DNA of 64,000 nucleotides from [Clostridium] symbiosum (lineage in GTDB: Bacteria > Bacillota > Clostridia > Lachnospirales > Lachnospiraceae): positions 4,272,001 through 4,336,000 of the forward strand of contig CP143946.1 in assembly GCA_036419695.1 (NCBI GenBank). Direction: 5' to 3'. Below are positions 17,350 through 26,198 of the stretch, one piece after another. Position 1 is the first letter of the stretch; every line of letters begins with the position of its first letter. The notes below the pieces were generated by a model, which worked only from the letters and a program-made list of their open reading frames with translations, was not told the DNA's origin and searched no databases. Position numbers and translations under genes: made by a program.

Positions 17350-18213
17350 TCAGGCTTTGCCGACAGAACCGAAGAGTTCCATCTTAGTCTTAACTGTTTC
17401 CTTGATTGCTGCTGTACCAGGAGCAAGAAGTTTACGCGGGTCAAAGCCCTTGCCTTCCAGATCCTTGCCTGCTTCGATGTATTTACGTGTTGCATCTGCA
17501 AAAGCAAGCTGGCACTCTGTGTTAACATTAATCTTGGCTACGCCAAGGGAGATTGCTCTTTTAATCATGTCCTCCGGGATACCGGTACCGCCATGGAGAA
17601 CTAACGGCATATCGCCCGTTTTATTCTTTACGGCTTCCAGGGTCTCAAAGCTGAGTCCCGGCCAGTTTGCCGGATATTTGCCGTGAATATTGCCGATTCC
17701 CGCTGCCAGCATATCTACGCCGAGATCTGCAATTGCCTTACATTCATCGGGATCTGCGCACTCGCCCATTCCTACAACGCCGTCTTCTTCACCGCCGATG
17801 GAACCAACCTCTGCCTCAAGTGATAAACCTTTTTCAGCACAGATGCGAACGAGTTCTTTCGTCTTCTCAACGTTCTCGTCGATTGGATAATGAGAGCCGT
17901 CAAACATAATGGAGGAAAAACCTGCCTCGATACATTTCATGCAGCCGTCATAAGTACCATGGTCTAAGTGGATCGCTACCGGGACTGTAATCTTAAGTTC
18001 ATCGATCATTGCCTTTACCATATCAGCAACCGTCTTGAATCCGGCCATATATTTGCCGGCTCCCTCAGATACGCCCAGGATAACCGGTGAATTCTGTTCC
18101 TGTGCGGTCTGTAATACTGCCTTTGTCCATTCCAGGTTGTTGATATTAAACTGCCCAACTGCGTACTGGCCTTCTTTTGCCTTCTGAAGCATGTCCTTTG
18201 CGTTTACTAACAT
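17350..18213 (-). CDS. fba: Class II fructose-1,6-bisphosphate aldolase
   Basis: The 287-aa zinc aldolase carries PVAIHLDHGTYDGCMKCI (zinc His and catalytic Asp, near residue 82), the Gly-rich phosphate loop LVLHGGTGIPEDMI near residue 210 with its zinc His, and KINVNTECQLAF near residue 230. It interconverts fructose-1,6-bisphosphate with dihydroxyacetone phosphate and glyceraldehyde-3-phosphate in glycolysis. AAGGAGG lies just upstream of the ATG. It is monocistronic, with its own terminator. A TATAAT-like box lies around 18254-18265. Length matches the family. Confidence 0.95.
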   Translation of the reverse strand: MLVNAKDMLQKAKEGQYAVGQFNINNLEWTKAVLQTAQEQNSPVILGVSEGAGKYMAGFKTVADMVKAMIDELKITVPVAIHLDHGTYDGCMKCIEAGFSSIMFDGSHYPIDENVEKTKELVRICAEKGLSLEAEVGSIGGEEDGVVGMGECADPDECKAIADLGVDMLAAGIGNIHGKYPANWPGLSFETLEAVKNKTGDMPLVLHGGTGIPEDMIKRAISLGVAKINVNTECQLAFADATRKYIEAGKDLEGKGFDPRKLLAPGTAAIKETVKTKMELFGSVGKA

Positions 18214-18313
18214 ATTACGAACCTCCTTGTCGCTTTTCTCACTTACATTCTTTTATTATATACCATATTTATGGTTTTGGGAAGACTGTTAAAAAATTAG
18301 CACATTTTTTTCA

Positions 18314-18470
18314 TAACGCCCGTTACTGTTCACTCCGTGCCCAGTAACCCGCTTCGCGATGCACAAAAACGGCAAAAAACTCCGTTTCGCGCCGCTTAAC
18401 TCGGGATTTTCACGAAAAACACGTGAAAACACCTCGCGGGATACATCCGTGTGAACAGTAACTAACGCCC
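18314..18470. mobile_element. MITE-like element with 12-bp inverted ends and 8-bp direct repeat
   Basis: GTTACTGTTCAC (18322-18333) and GTGAACAGTAAC (18451-18462) are exact inverted repeats. They are flanked directly by TAACGCCC at 18314-18321 and 18463-18470, which has the form of a target-site duplication. The 141-bp element has no ORF and contains inner palindromes (TTTTCACG/CGTGAAAA). It lies between the thrC stop and the fba promoter. Confidence 0.7.
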
Positions 18471-18507
18471 TAACCGAACGTTAATCAGTCACATTTCTTC
18501 CATCCGT

Positions 18508-19992
18508 CTATTTCAGAATGTCAGCCACGGTGCTTTTCATAGTCTCAGATGTGCACTGTATATTATGGCGGATTTCAGCATTTCTAATCTCCTCGATGGC
18601 AGCCGGAACCGCAACCCCGGATGCTTTCTCCATCTCGTCAATCAGTTCAAACTCATCCTTACCCTCTTCGCTTCCGAAGATTGCCTCCATAACGCTTCTG
18701 GAGAATTTATATGGGCTGGCTGTGGAGGCGATTACGGTTTTAGCCGTATCATTTGTTTCTTTTACATACTTTCTATATACGCAGGAGGCAACGCCCGTAT
18801 GCGTGTCAATCATATAACCGGTCTCATCATAGAGACGTTTAATTTCGGCGGCGTTCTCTTCCTGTGTTGCAAAGCCTCCGAAGAAATCGCTCATTCTCTC
18901 CCTCATTTCAGGAGTAACCGTGTATTTTCCGTCTCTTACGAGTTCTTCCATCAGTCCCTTCGTCTTTGCGGCGTCACAGCCGGTGGAAAGATAAATCAGT
19001 CTCTCCAGGTTACTGGAAATGAGGATATCCATGGACGGTGATGAAGTCAGGATAAACTCCCTCTTTCTGTCATAGATACCGGTCTGGAAGAAATCATATA
19101 AAACTTTATTGTCATTGGAGGCGCAAATCAGTCTGTCAACCGGAAGGCCCATCTGTTTCGCAAAGTAAGCGGCCAGAATATTTCCGAAATTACCGGTCGG
19201 TACGGTAATATTGATTTTCTCGCCTTCGGAAATCTCACCGTTGTCAAGCAGTTTTACATATGCATAAACATAGTAAACAATCTGTGGGACAAGACGTCCG
19301 ATGTTGATCGAGTTTGCGGAGGAGAGCTGGTATCCCTTAGCGGCCAGTTCCTTTCCAAACTCTTTATCATTAAATATCTTCTTAACGCCGTTCTGGGCAT
19401 CGTCAAAGTTTCCGTCAATTCCCACAACGCTTGTATTATCGCCTTTCTGTGTAAGCATCTGCAGTTCCTGCACGCGGCTTACGCCATCCTTCGGATAAAA
19501 TACGATAATCTTCGTCCCTTCCACGTCCGCAAAGCCGGCCATGGCCGCCTTACCGGTATCCCCGGAGGTTGCGGTCAGGATTACAATTGTGTTGTCAATT
19601 TTATTCTTTCTGGCTGATACCGTCATCAGGCGGGGAAGAATCGAGAGCGCCATATCCTTGAATGCAATTGTGTTCCCGTGGAACAGTTCAAGGTAATATG
19701 CTCCGTCCGCCTTTACGAGAGGGGCAATCTCTTCTGTGTCAAACTTGCTGTCATAGGCACGGTTAATACAGTCTTTCAGTTCCTCTTCCGTAAAATCCGA
19801 AAGAAATAATTTCATCACCTCATAAGCGACTTCCTGGTAGCTCATCTTTGCCAGTTCTGCAAAAGAACGGTCAAATGCGGGAACCTCATCCGGCATAAAA
19901 AGACCGCCGTCCTCTGCAAGTCCCTTCAGGATCGCCTGTGATGCCGTAACATTTTTTTCACCGCCGCGGGTACTGCTATAGTAGATTGCCAT
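18508..19992 (-). CDS. thrC: Threonine synthase
   Basis: The 494-aa fold-type II PLP enzyme has the lysine region HGNTIAFKDMALSILPRL near residue 107, the serine/glycine phosphate loop LTATSGDTGKAAMAGF near residue 145, and NSINIGRLVPQIVYY near residue 228. It converts O-phosphohomoserine to threonine. Length fits the long clostridial form. The start is set at 19992 rather than 20001 because GAGAGG abuts the first ATG and sits 9 nt from the second (MAIYYSSTRGG). The gene is monocistronic; no T-box leader is seen in the 280-bp upstream gap. Confidence 0.93.
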   Translation of the reverse strand: MAIYYSSTRGGEKNVTASQAILKGLAEDGGLFMPDEVPAFDRSFAELAKMSYQEVAYEVMKLFLSDFTEEELKDCINRAYDSKFDTEEIAPLVKADGAYYLELFHGNTIAFKDMALSILPRLMTVSARKNKIDNTIVILTATSGDTGKAAMAGFADVEGTKIIVFYPKDGVSRVQELQMLTQKGDNTSVVGIDGNFDDAQNGVKKIFNDKEFGKELAAKGYQLSSANSINIGRLVPQIVYYVYAYVKLLDNGEISEGEKINITVPTGNFGNILAAYFAKQMGLPVDRLICASNDNKVLYDFFQTGIYDRKREFILTSSPSMDILISSNLERLIYLSTGCDAAKTKGLMEELVRDGKYTVTPEMRERMSDFFGGFATQEENAAEIKRLYDETGYMIDTHTGVASCVYRKYVKETNDTAKTVIASTASPYKFSRSVMEAIFGSEEGKDEFELIDEMEKASGVAVPAAIEEIRNAEIRHNIQCTSETMKSTVADILK

Positions 19993-20273
19993 GATTTTCA
20001 TCCTCTCTTTATTTAATGATTCAGCCTCTTTATTGTCCTGTCTTTGTGCCCTCCGGAATCGGGAAAAAGCCTTGTATGTCCCTGTATTCCGAGGGTATCC
20101 TGGTTAAGAATTTTACCATACTTTGGTTGTTAGTGCAAGAAGAATCGTGGGGTGGAAACAGGGGTAACTGAGGGCGCCCTTGAATCATGGAATCATTCCG
20201 TAATTGCAATACAGTGCCCGTATGCAGTATAATAGGAATACTTCTTATATAGAAATTTACTGCAGGAAAGGCA

Positions 20274-20996
20274 ATGGTGTATTTTATGCAATATGAACAT
20301 ATCGTAACCGGAATATTTTTGAAGAGGCCCAACCGGTTTATCGCCCATGTGATGATCAATGGCAGGGAAGAGGTCTGCCATGTTAAGAATACGGGAAGGC
20401 TCCGGGAATTTTTAGTACCCGGGGCGGAGCTTCTTGTGCAGTTCCATCCGGATGCTGCGGCTCTGGGGAGAAAAACCGCTTACTCCGTTATCGGCGTTTA
20501 TAAGGAAAATGCGGGGTATAACCACGAACGCCTGCTTATCAATATGGATTCACAGGCACCGAATCAGGCGGCCGCGGAATGGCTGAGTGAAGGAGGACTC
20601 TCCTTAGAAGTAACGGAGGTGAAAAGAGAGGTTACGTATCATGAATCCCGGTTTGATCTGGCATTTAAAGAAGATGGATGTCCGTCGTTTATGGAAGTAA
20701 AAGGAGTTACGCTGGAACACGACGGCGCCGCCATGTTTCCCGACGCACCGACCGGGCGCGGGGTTAAACATGTTATGGAGCTCAGGGATGCCGCTATGGA
20801 AGGATATCACGCCTATGTCCTGTTTGTCATTCAGATGAAGGGAATTCTTTCTTTTTCCCCCAACAGGAGCACCCATCCGGAATTCGCGGATGCGCTTAAA
20901 CTGGCATCGGAATCCGGCGTCCATATTCTCGCCCGCGACTGTATAATAACAAAACAGGAAATGAAAATTGATATGCCGGTGGATGTGATTCTCTAA
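20274..20996 (+). CDS. sfsA: SfsA family protein
   Basis: The 240-aa protein shows SfsA features: RPNRFIAHVMINGREEVCHVKNTGRL near the N-terminus (an OB-fold-like part) and SRFDLAFKEDG..FMEVKGVTLE with the PD-(D/E)xK-like core near residue 130. AMFPDAPTGRGVKHVMEL follows near 150. The family is named for sugar fermentation stimulation in E. coli, and a nucleic-acid-linked role has been proposed. AGGAAAGG lies before the ATG at 20274. It is divergent from thrC and 80 bp upstream of feoA, with no clear functional link. Confidence 0.9.
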   Translation: MVYFMQYEHIVTGIFLKRPNRFIAHVMINGREEVCHVKNTGRLREFLVPGAELLVQFHPDAAALGRKTAYSVIGVYKENAGYNHERLLINMDSQAPNQAAAEWLSEGGLSLEVTEVKREVTYHESRFDLAFKEDGCPSFMEVKGVTLEHDGAAMFPDAPTGRGVKHVMELRDAAMEGYHAYVLFVIQMKGILSFSPNRSTHPEFADALKLASESGVHILARDCIITKQEMKIDMPVDVIL

Positions 20997-21076
20997 AATG
21001 ATTTTTCTGTGCCAGGCACTACAGCCTGACTGTTAACATATCTAATAATAAAGCTATCATTCTGTGATGTGAGACC

Positions 21077-21334
21077 ATGTTATATCCCTTAAGTAAAATG
21101 TCCATTGGGCAAACCGCTGTAATTTGCTGGCTGTCAGATAATAAATCCATTACCGGAAGACTTCTCGATCTCGGTTTTGAGCCTGGTACCTCAGTTACCT
21201 GTATCTTACGAAAGTGTGACGGCGAACTATCTGCATTTCTTATCAAAGGTGCTGTCATCGCCCTTCGGCGTGAAGACGCCGATCTGATTTTTATCAAAGA
21301 AAACGAAACGGAAACGGAGGAACCCCATCTATGA
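21077..21334 (+). CDS. feoA: FeoA-type SH3-like protein
   Basis: The 85-aa protein has the FeoA pattern PLSKMSIGQTAVICWL, RLLDLGFEPGTSVTCI and GAVIALRREDADLIFI. FeoA is a small cytoplasmic partner of the ferrous iron transporter FeoB. Its stop overlaps the feoB start (ATGA at 21331-21334), so translation is probably coupled. The ribosome site is weak. Its partner feoB is split by an inserted element 1.25 kb downstream. Confidence 0.88.
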   Translation: MLYPLSKMSIGQTAVICWLSDNKSITGRLLDLGFEPGTSVTCILRKCDGELSAFLIKGAVIALRREDADLIFIKENETETEEPHL

Positions 21335-22680
21335 ATCAGAACAGCCCTTTTACAATAGCCCTGGCCGGAACCCCCAATGTGGGAAAAAGTACCATTTTCA
21401 ACGCCCTGACAAAAATGCACCAGCACACCGGAAACTGGTCCGGAAAGACAGTCGCCTGCTGCAGCGGACAGTTCCACTATAAAGATATGTCCAGCCTGGT
21501 TGTCGACCTGCCCGGAACCTACTCCCTGCGGACCCATTCAGAGGAAGAAGAAATCGCCAGAGAATATATTGTCTCCGGCGGTCCCGATTTACTGCTGGTT
21601 GTCTGCGATGCAACCTGTGCCGAGCGCGGGCTGCGTCTTCTAAAGCAAATCCGTGACCTGGAGGATTCCCTGCTGACCCATGTCATCCTGTGTGTAAACC
21701 TCTGTGATGAAGCCGCCAAAAAGGGGATCGAGCTGAATTTTGAACTGCTGTCGGAAAAACTGAACATACCCGTGATTCCCTGCACCGCCAGAGACCGCCA
21801 TGGGTTGGACCGATTGAAAGAAGAAATATACGGAATCTGTAAAGATAACGGAAGGCTGAAACCTGAGAGCCAGGCTCAACCGGAGAGCGGCGAAATGGAC
21901 TACCATAGCTCTTCCGCCTTTCAGATGTGCCGCTGCTGCCAGCAGAGCTGTGGTGATGGACCGGAAGCTCTGCCTGATTTCCCCTTTCCCTGCGATTCCT
22001 GCCCCTGCAGCGGTTTATGTTCATCCGGCGTATACTCCTACTCCGGTGAGAACGACGGGAATGGCAAAACCGCTGATTCGGAAAATGATAACGGCGGCGG
22101 GAACGAAGCCTCCAACCGCTCCCTGCGGGAGCTGATGCCCGACTTCTCCCCCGCTTCCCTGGCAGCTCAGGCCGTAACCTATAAAAATCCGGCATACCTG
22201 AAGCGCCAGGAACGGATCGACCGCCTGATTACCGGCCGTTTTACCGGCTCTCTCATTATGATCGCCCTGCTGCTCGCCATATTCTGGCTCACGATCACCG
22301 GCGCCAATTACCCATCTTCCTTCCTGTGGGATCAGTTCTTCCGCCTGGAGACCTGGCTGGCCGCAACGCTCACAAACGCAGGCGCCCCGGAATGGATTAT
22401 CAGTTCCATGATTTACGGTGTTTTCAGGGTTGTTGCATGGGTTGTATCCGTCATGCTCCCCCCAATGGCTATCTTCTTCCCGCTCTTTACACTGCTCGAA
22501 GACCTGGGCTATCTTCCCAGGGCCGCATTCAACATGGATTGTGCCTTTAAAAAGTGTAAAGCCTGCGGTAAGCAGTGCCTTACCATGTGCTTAGTCAATG
22601 CTCCCCGGCGAGTCCAGTGTTTTCCATACAATTCCTCACCTAATATATCACCTTCCATTTTCCAAACAGACTCTTCTTAA
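21331..22680 (+). pseudogene. feoB: FeoB ferrous iron transporter, 5' part, interrupted by an inserted element
   Basis: Residues 1-420 match FeoB: G1 GTPNVGKSTIFNAL, G3 DLPGTYSL, a G4-like CVNLCDEAA, then a linker, the first membrane helices (SLIMIALLLAIFWLTI), and the Gate region GYLPRAAFNMDCAFKKCKACGKQ ending in CLTMC. After base 22590 the frame reads 29 unrelated residues from the inserted element and stops at 22680. The family sequence resumes at 25349. A Cys-rich stretch (CRCCQQSCGDG..CDSCPCSGLC, about residues 193-230) lies between the G domain and the membrane part. Unless the element excises, the transporter should be non-functional. Confidence 0.9.
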
Positions 22681-24151
22681 AATGAGAAAATCTCCGTCCG
22701 GCGCTCTCATTTCCCATTTCTATCGCACGCTGATAATAATCCGCCGCTTTTTCCAGATCCTCCGGGGATTCATTTTTTCTCTCGTAAAGGTAGCCCAGTT
22801 CATAAAAGGCATAGCCGTCGCACTCTGTTTCGGCGGCCTTCTCAAAAAGCTCCCTGGCTCTCTCCTCGTCGGCCTCGCATCCCTGGCCTTTCATGTACAG
22901 AAAAGCCAGTTTGGAGTAGGACTGCAGGGTTCCCATCTGATGGCATCGGTTCAGCCAGTAAAATGCCTTCTCATAGTCCGCATCGAGACCTTCCCCACCC
23001 TGAAAATAAAGGCCGCCCAGTATCTCCATGCACTCGGCATTTCCGAGTTTCGCTCCCTTCTCATACCAGGTAACCGCCTCTTCTATATCGGGAGTTTTGC
23101 AGATTCCGTCCCTGCTCATATTCCCCAGGGCAAGGCTTGCAAAACCGTCCTTCTCCGTCTCAGCCGCTTCCTTAAACAGTTTCTCGGCCGCCTGGAGATC
23201 CTGGATATCCGACGTTCTCAGATACAGGTGGGCAAGGGGCAGGGCTGTCTCCTTCTCTCCGGCCGCATAGGCGCGGCTATACCAGTAAAACGCTTTTTCA
23301 TTATCGCGTTCCACCACCTCGTCACGGTAAAAGATATTGCCCAGTTCCGTATAGCTCTCCGGCTCCTGGCTGTTTGCCGCCTGTTCAAAAGCCTCCACCG
23401 CTTTTCCTATGTCGCGTTCCGTCCCCTGGCCGTTCAAATACATCCGCCCCAGGTGGAGATAGGCCTTCAACGCTCCCTGGCTGGCCGCTGCCCTCAAATA
23501 CTGATACGCTGCCTCAGCGTTATCATGATCCAGGTGGTAAATGCCCATCCGGTACAGGCCCCAGGCGCTGCCCAGCGCGGCGCATCGGTCCGCCCATTCC
23601 AGAGCCTTCTCTGCATCCCTCTGTGTATATTCTCCGTTTAAATAGCATTTTCCGACCTTGACCATAGCAGAGACGATACCGCTTTCCGCCGCCTGCTGAT
23701 ACCATCTAAAACAGGTATCCCTCTTCTGCTCCTCACCCGGAAGCAAGTCAAAAATGGTCTCTCCCTCATAGGCCGTCGCGATCTGCAGGGCGGAAAACGG
23801 ATCCCCCTGCTCTGCAGATTCAAGTACCTCTTTATAACTTTCCTCCAGCGTATGGAGGGAAGATTTCTTCATTTCTTCATCATAGTGGCCAGCCCTGACC
23901 GCTCCGAGTACACAGCGGAAGCTCCCGGCCTCAATGCCTCTCTTATAACATTCGTATGCCTTTTTCTCGTTGAATCCAACGGCGCCCTCTCCCCAGCCGT
24001 AGCAGTTTCCCAGGAAAAACCAGCCCTCCGGGTCTCCCGCCCTGGCCGCTTCCTCAAGGTACTCAATGCCCTGGGGGAATAATTCCTCATTGCACTGTTT
24101 CCATATCAGTTCAACGCCTTTTTCGCACAATCCTGTCATCAGTATTGCCAT
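22640..24151 (-). CDS. Sel1-like repeat (tetratricopeptide-type) protein, element cargo
   Basis: The 503-aa protein is built almost wholly of about 12 Sel1-type repeats of 34-38 residues (e.g. AYLHLGRMYLNGQGTERD, AMVKVGKCYLNGEYTQRD, YSKLAFLYMKGQGCEADEE). It has no signal peptide and no membrane segment, so it is cytoplasmic. Sel1 repeats form helical solenoids that bind other proteins; they occur in signalling, secretion-linked and host-interaction proteins. GAGGAAC lies upstream of the ATG. It reads toward the left end of the feoB element and is divergent from the recombinase. What it does for the element is unknown. Confidence 0.85.
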   Translation of the reverse strand: MAILMTGLCEKGVELIWKQCNEELFPQGIEYLEEAARAGDPEGWFFLGNCYGWGEGAVGFNEKKAYECYKRGIEAGSFRCVLGAVRAGHYDEEMKKSSLHTLEESYKEVLESAEQGDPFSALQIATAYEGETIFDLLPGEEQKRDTCFRWYQQAAESGIVSAMVKVGKCYLNGEYTQRDAEKALEWADRCAALGSAWGLYRMGIYHLDHDNAEAAYQYLRAAASQGALKAYLHLGRMYLNGQGTERDIGKAVEAFEQAANSQEPESYTELGNIFYRDEVVERDNEKAFYWYSRAYAAGEKETALPLAHLYLRTSDIQDLQAAEKLFKEAAETEKDGFASLALGNMSRDGICKTPDIEEAVTWYEKGAKLGNAECMEILGGLYFQGGEGLDADYEKAFYWLNRCHQMGTLQSYSKLAFLYMKGQGCEADEERARELFEKAAETECDGYAFYELGYLYERKNESPEDLEKAADYYQRAIEMGNESAGRRFSHFKKSLFGKWKVIY

Positions 24152-24376
24152 ATCGATCAGTTCCTCTTTCTCTTTACATGTATCTTTCTGTGCCTTTATC
24201 CAATTTCACATGCACGGCCCTGCCGCGTTTAAGCCCTGTCAGAGCCTGATTCTACAGGCTTATCATACTATTTTTACCCTCCGTAGACAACTGTTTTTAT
24301 CTAATTTCATTTCTCTGTAATTGAAATTTAAGATTCCCGCATAAAATATCCTGACCACATTATAAAGAGGTTGTAT

Positions 24377-25342
24377 ATGTATCCATCTTTTTCTGAAGGT
24401 TCCCTTCTGCCCGGAGCTATCTATCTGCGGCTTTCAAAAGATGATGAAGGTTCCGGGGAAAGTTTAAGCATTGTCAATCAGAGAAAAATGCTTCTCCGCT
24501 ACGCCAGGGAACACCGCCTTACCATTGTCCGAGAATATGTGGACGACGGCTACTCCGGCACTTCGTTCGACCGCCCCGGTTTTCGCAGCATGATTGAGGA
24601 CATTGAAAAAAAAGAAATCAGGCTGGTTCTCACCAAGGATCTGTCACGGCTCGGCAGGGATTACATTAAAACGGGAGAATATACGGAGTTATTCTTTCCA
24701 TCCAGAGGCGTCCGTTTCATTGCCGTCGGAGACGGATATGACTCCGCCTATTCAAGCACCGACCTGATTCCGTTCCGCAACGTGGTGAACGAAATGTATG
24801 CCCGCGATATTTCAAGAAAAATCCGTGCATCCCTGCAGGTACGGATGGAGGAGGGTTCCTATATCGGTAACTTTGCCCCTTACGGCTACAATAAATGCGG
24901 AAAAGAACGCCATCAGCTTATCCCTGACGGCGAGACAGCGCCCATCGTACTGCGGATTTTCCTTGAAACGGCTTCGGGTGTTCTCCCCTCCGCGCTGGCC
25001 GGCGAATTAAACGCGGAACACATCCCCTGTCCTTCCCTCTACCGCTGTTTGAAACATCCTGGCCTGAACCCGGACCATTACAGCAAAAGCGGCCTGTGGA
25101 CGGCCAACACCATCATAAAAATACTGCACAATCCCGTGTACCTCGGCCATATGGTACAGGGAAAAACGAAGAAACTGTCCTTCAAAAGCAGGGCATCTCT
25201 CACGGTCCCCTCCTGTGACCGGATCAAGGTTCCCGGCACACATCCCCCCATTGTGACGGAAAAACTGTTTGCCCAGTGCAGAGAACAGCTTAGCAGCAGG
25301 GCAACCCGTAAAAAGACACCGCCTTCCCAGGGCATGCGTTGA
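24377..25342 (+). CDS. Serine recombinase (resolvase + recombinase domains), short C-terminus
   Basis: The 321-aa protein has the resolvase catalytic fold with YLRLSKDDEGSGESLSI (nucleophile region, residues ~15-31) and LTKDLSRLGRDYIKTGEY. A recombinase domain follows (GYNKCGKERHQLIPDGE; NTIIKILHNPVYLGHMVQGK) and the protein ends in LSSRATRKKTPPSQGMR. Relatives of the TnpX/TndX large serine recombinase group usually continue into a Cys-rich zinc ribbon and a coiled coil. Both are absent here, so it is either a minimal form or truncated. The ATG at 24377 is preferred over TTG 24371, which abuts the AGAGG ribosome site. The gene stops 6 bp before the right junction with feoB. Confidence 0.87.
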   Translation: MYPSFSEGSLLPGAIYLRLSKDDEGSGESLSIVNQRKMLLRYAREHRLTIVREYVDDGYSGTSFDRPGFRSMIEDIEKKEIRLVLTKDLSRLGRDYIKTGEYTELFFPSRGVRFIAVGDGYDSAYSSTDLIPFRNVVNEMYARDISRKIRASLQVRMEEGSYIGNFAPYGYNKCGKERHQLIPDGETAPIVLRIFLETASGVLPSALAGELNAEHIPCPSLYRCLKHPGLNPDHYSKSGLWTANTIIKILHNPVYLGHMVQGKTKKLSFKSRASLTVPSCDRIKVPGTHPPIVTEKLFAQCREQLSSRATRKKTPPSQGMR

Positions 25343-25348
25343 CCACTC

Positions 25349-26191
25349 ATGGCTATGGGCTTCGGCTGCAATGCAGCCGGCGTCGTCGGCTGCCGTATTA
25401 TCGACTCTCCACGAGAGAGGCTGATTGCCATCCTGACCAACTCCATGGTCCCCTGTAACGGCCGTTTTCCTACCCTTATCATGCTGATTACAATCTTTTT
25501 TATGGGAATCGGCTCACAAAGCGGCGGAATTTTAGAATCCTTTACCACCGCGATTGTCCTGACGGCATTCATCCTGCTGGGGGTTCTTGCCACTCTTTTA
25601 TCATCCCTTCTGCTGTCCAAAACAGTACTAAAAGGAATTCCGTCTTCCTTTACTCTGGAACTGCCTCCCTACAGACGGCCGCAGATAGGTAAGGTCATTG
25701 TCCGTTCCATTTTTGACAGAACGCTTTTTGTCCTCGGCCGCGCCGTTTGTGTGGCGGCTCCCGCGGGCCTGATTATCTGGATAGCCGGAAACCTGTTTAT
25801 CGACGGCCAGAGCCTCTTATCCCACATGTCCTCCTTCCTCGATCCGTTCGGCCGTTTTCTGGGAATGGACGGTATGATTCTGGTTGGATTCATATTGGGA
25901 TTCCCGGCCAATGAGATTGTAGTCCCCATCATTCTGATGGGTTACCTGCAGACCGGCAGCCTGGTTGAGATGTCCGACCCATCCGCCCTGATGGGACTCT
26001 TCGCCGCCCATGGATGGACGATGAAGACCGCGGTGTGCATGGCTGTCTTCGCCCTGTTCCACTGGCCATGTTCCACCACCTGCCTCACTGTAAAAAAGGA
26101 AACAGGAAGTATCCGCTGGACTGTCGTCTCATTCCTGCTGCCGACAGTGATCGGAATCATTCTCTGTTCCCTGATTAACTTTATATTCTAA
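25349..26191 (+). pseudogene. feoB: FeoB ferrous iron transporter, 3' part
   Basis: A 280-codon frame continues FeoB exactly where the 5' part leaves off: MAMGFGCNAAGVVGCRIIDS, then RERLIAILTNSMVPCNGRFP. The remaining C-terminal membrane helices follow, including the second Gate motif region and FPANEIVVPIILMGYL. No ribosome site precedes ATG 25349, so it is unlikely to be made separately. It is in the same frame as the recombinase, after that gene's stop. Joined to residues 1-418 it gives a normal-length FeoB of 698 aa. Confidence 0.9.
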
Positions 26192-26198
26192 TAGCCTC

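Larger units (their letters stand above)
22585..25351. mobile_element. 2.76-kb serine-recombinase element inserted in feoB
   Basis: The feoB reading frame is intact up to ATG 22585-22587 and resumes at ATG 25349-25351, 2764 bp later. Exact excision across the shared ATG gives an in-frame 698-codon feoB (LTM-A-MGFGCN). Rejoining the element's own ends gives an attP-like site with GCGTTGAC and GTCAATGC as arms around a central TG. The cargo is a minus-strand Sel1-repeat gene and, next to the right end, the recombinase gene. This is the layout of large-serine-recombinase elements. Confidence 0.8.

Noticed and set aside
18214..20273. T-box or other riboswitch leaders for thrC or fba
   Set aside because: No T-box core or known riboswitch motif could be seen in either leader.
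22598..23641. 347-codon plus-strand frame inside the feoB element
   Set aside because: It is opposite the Sel1-repeat gene, whose repeat pattern proves the minus strand is coding.
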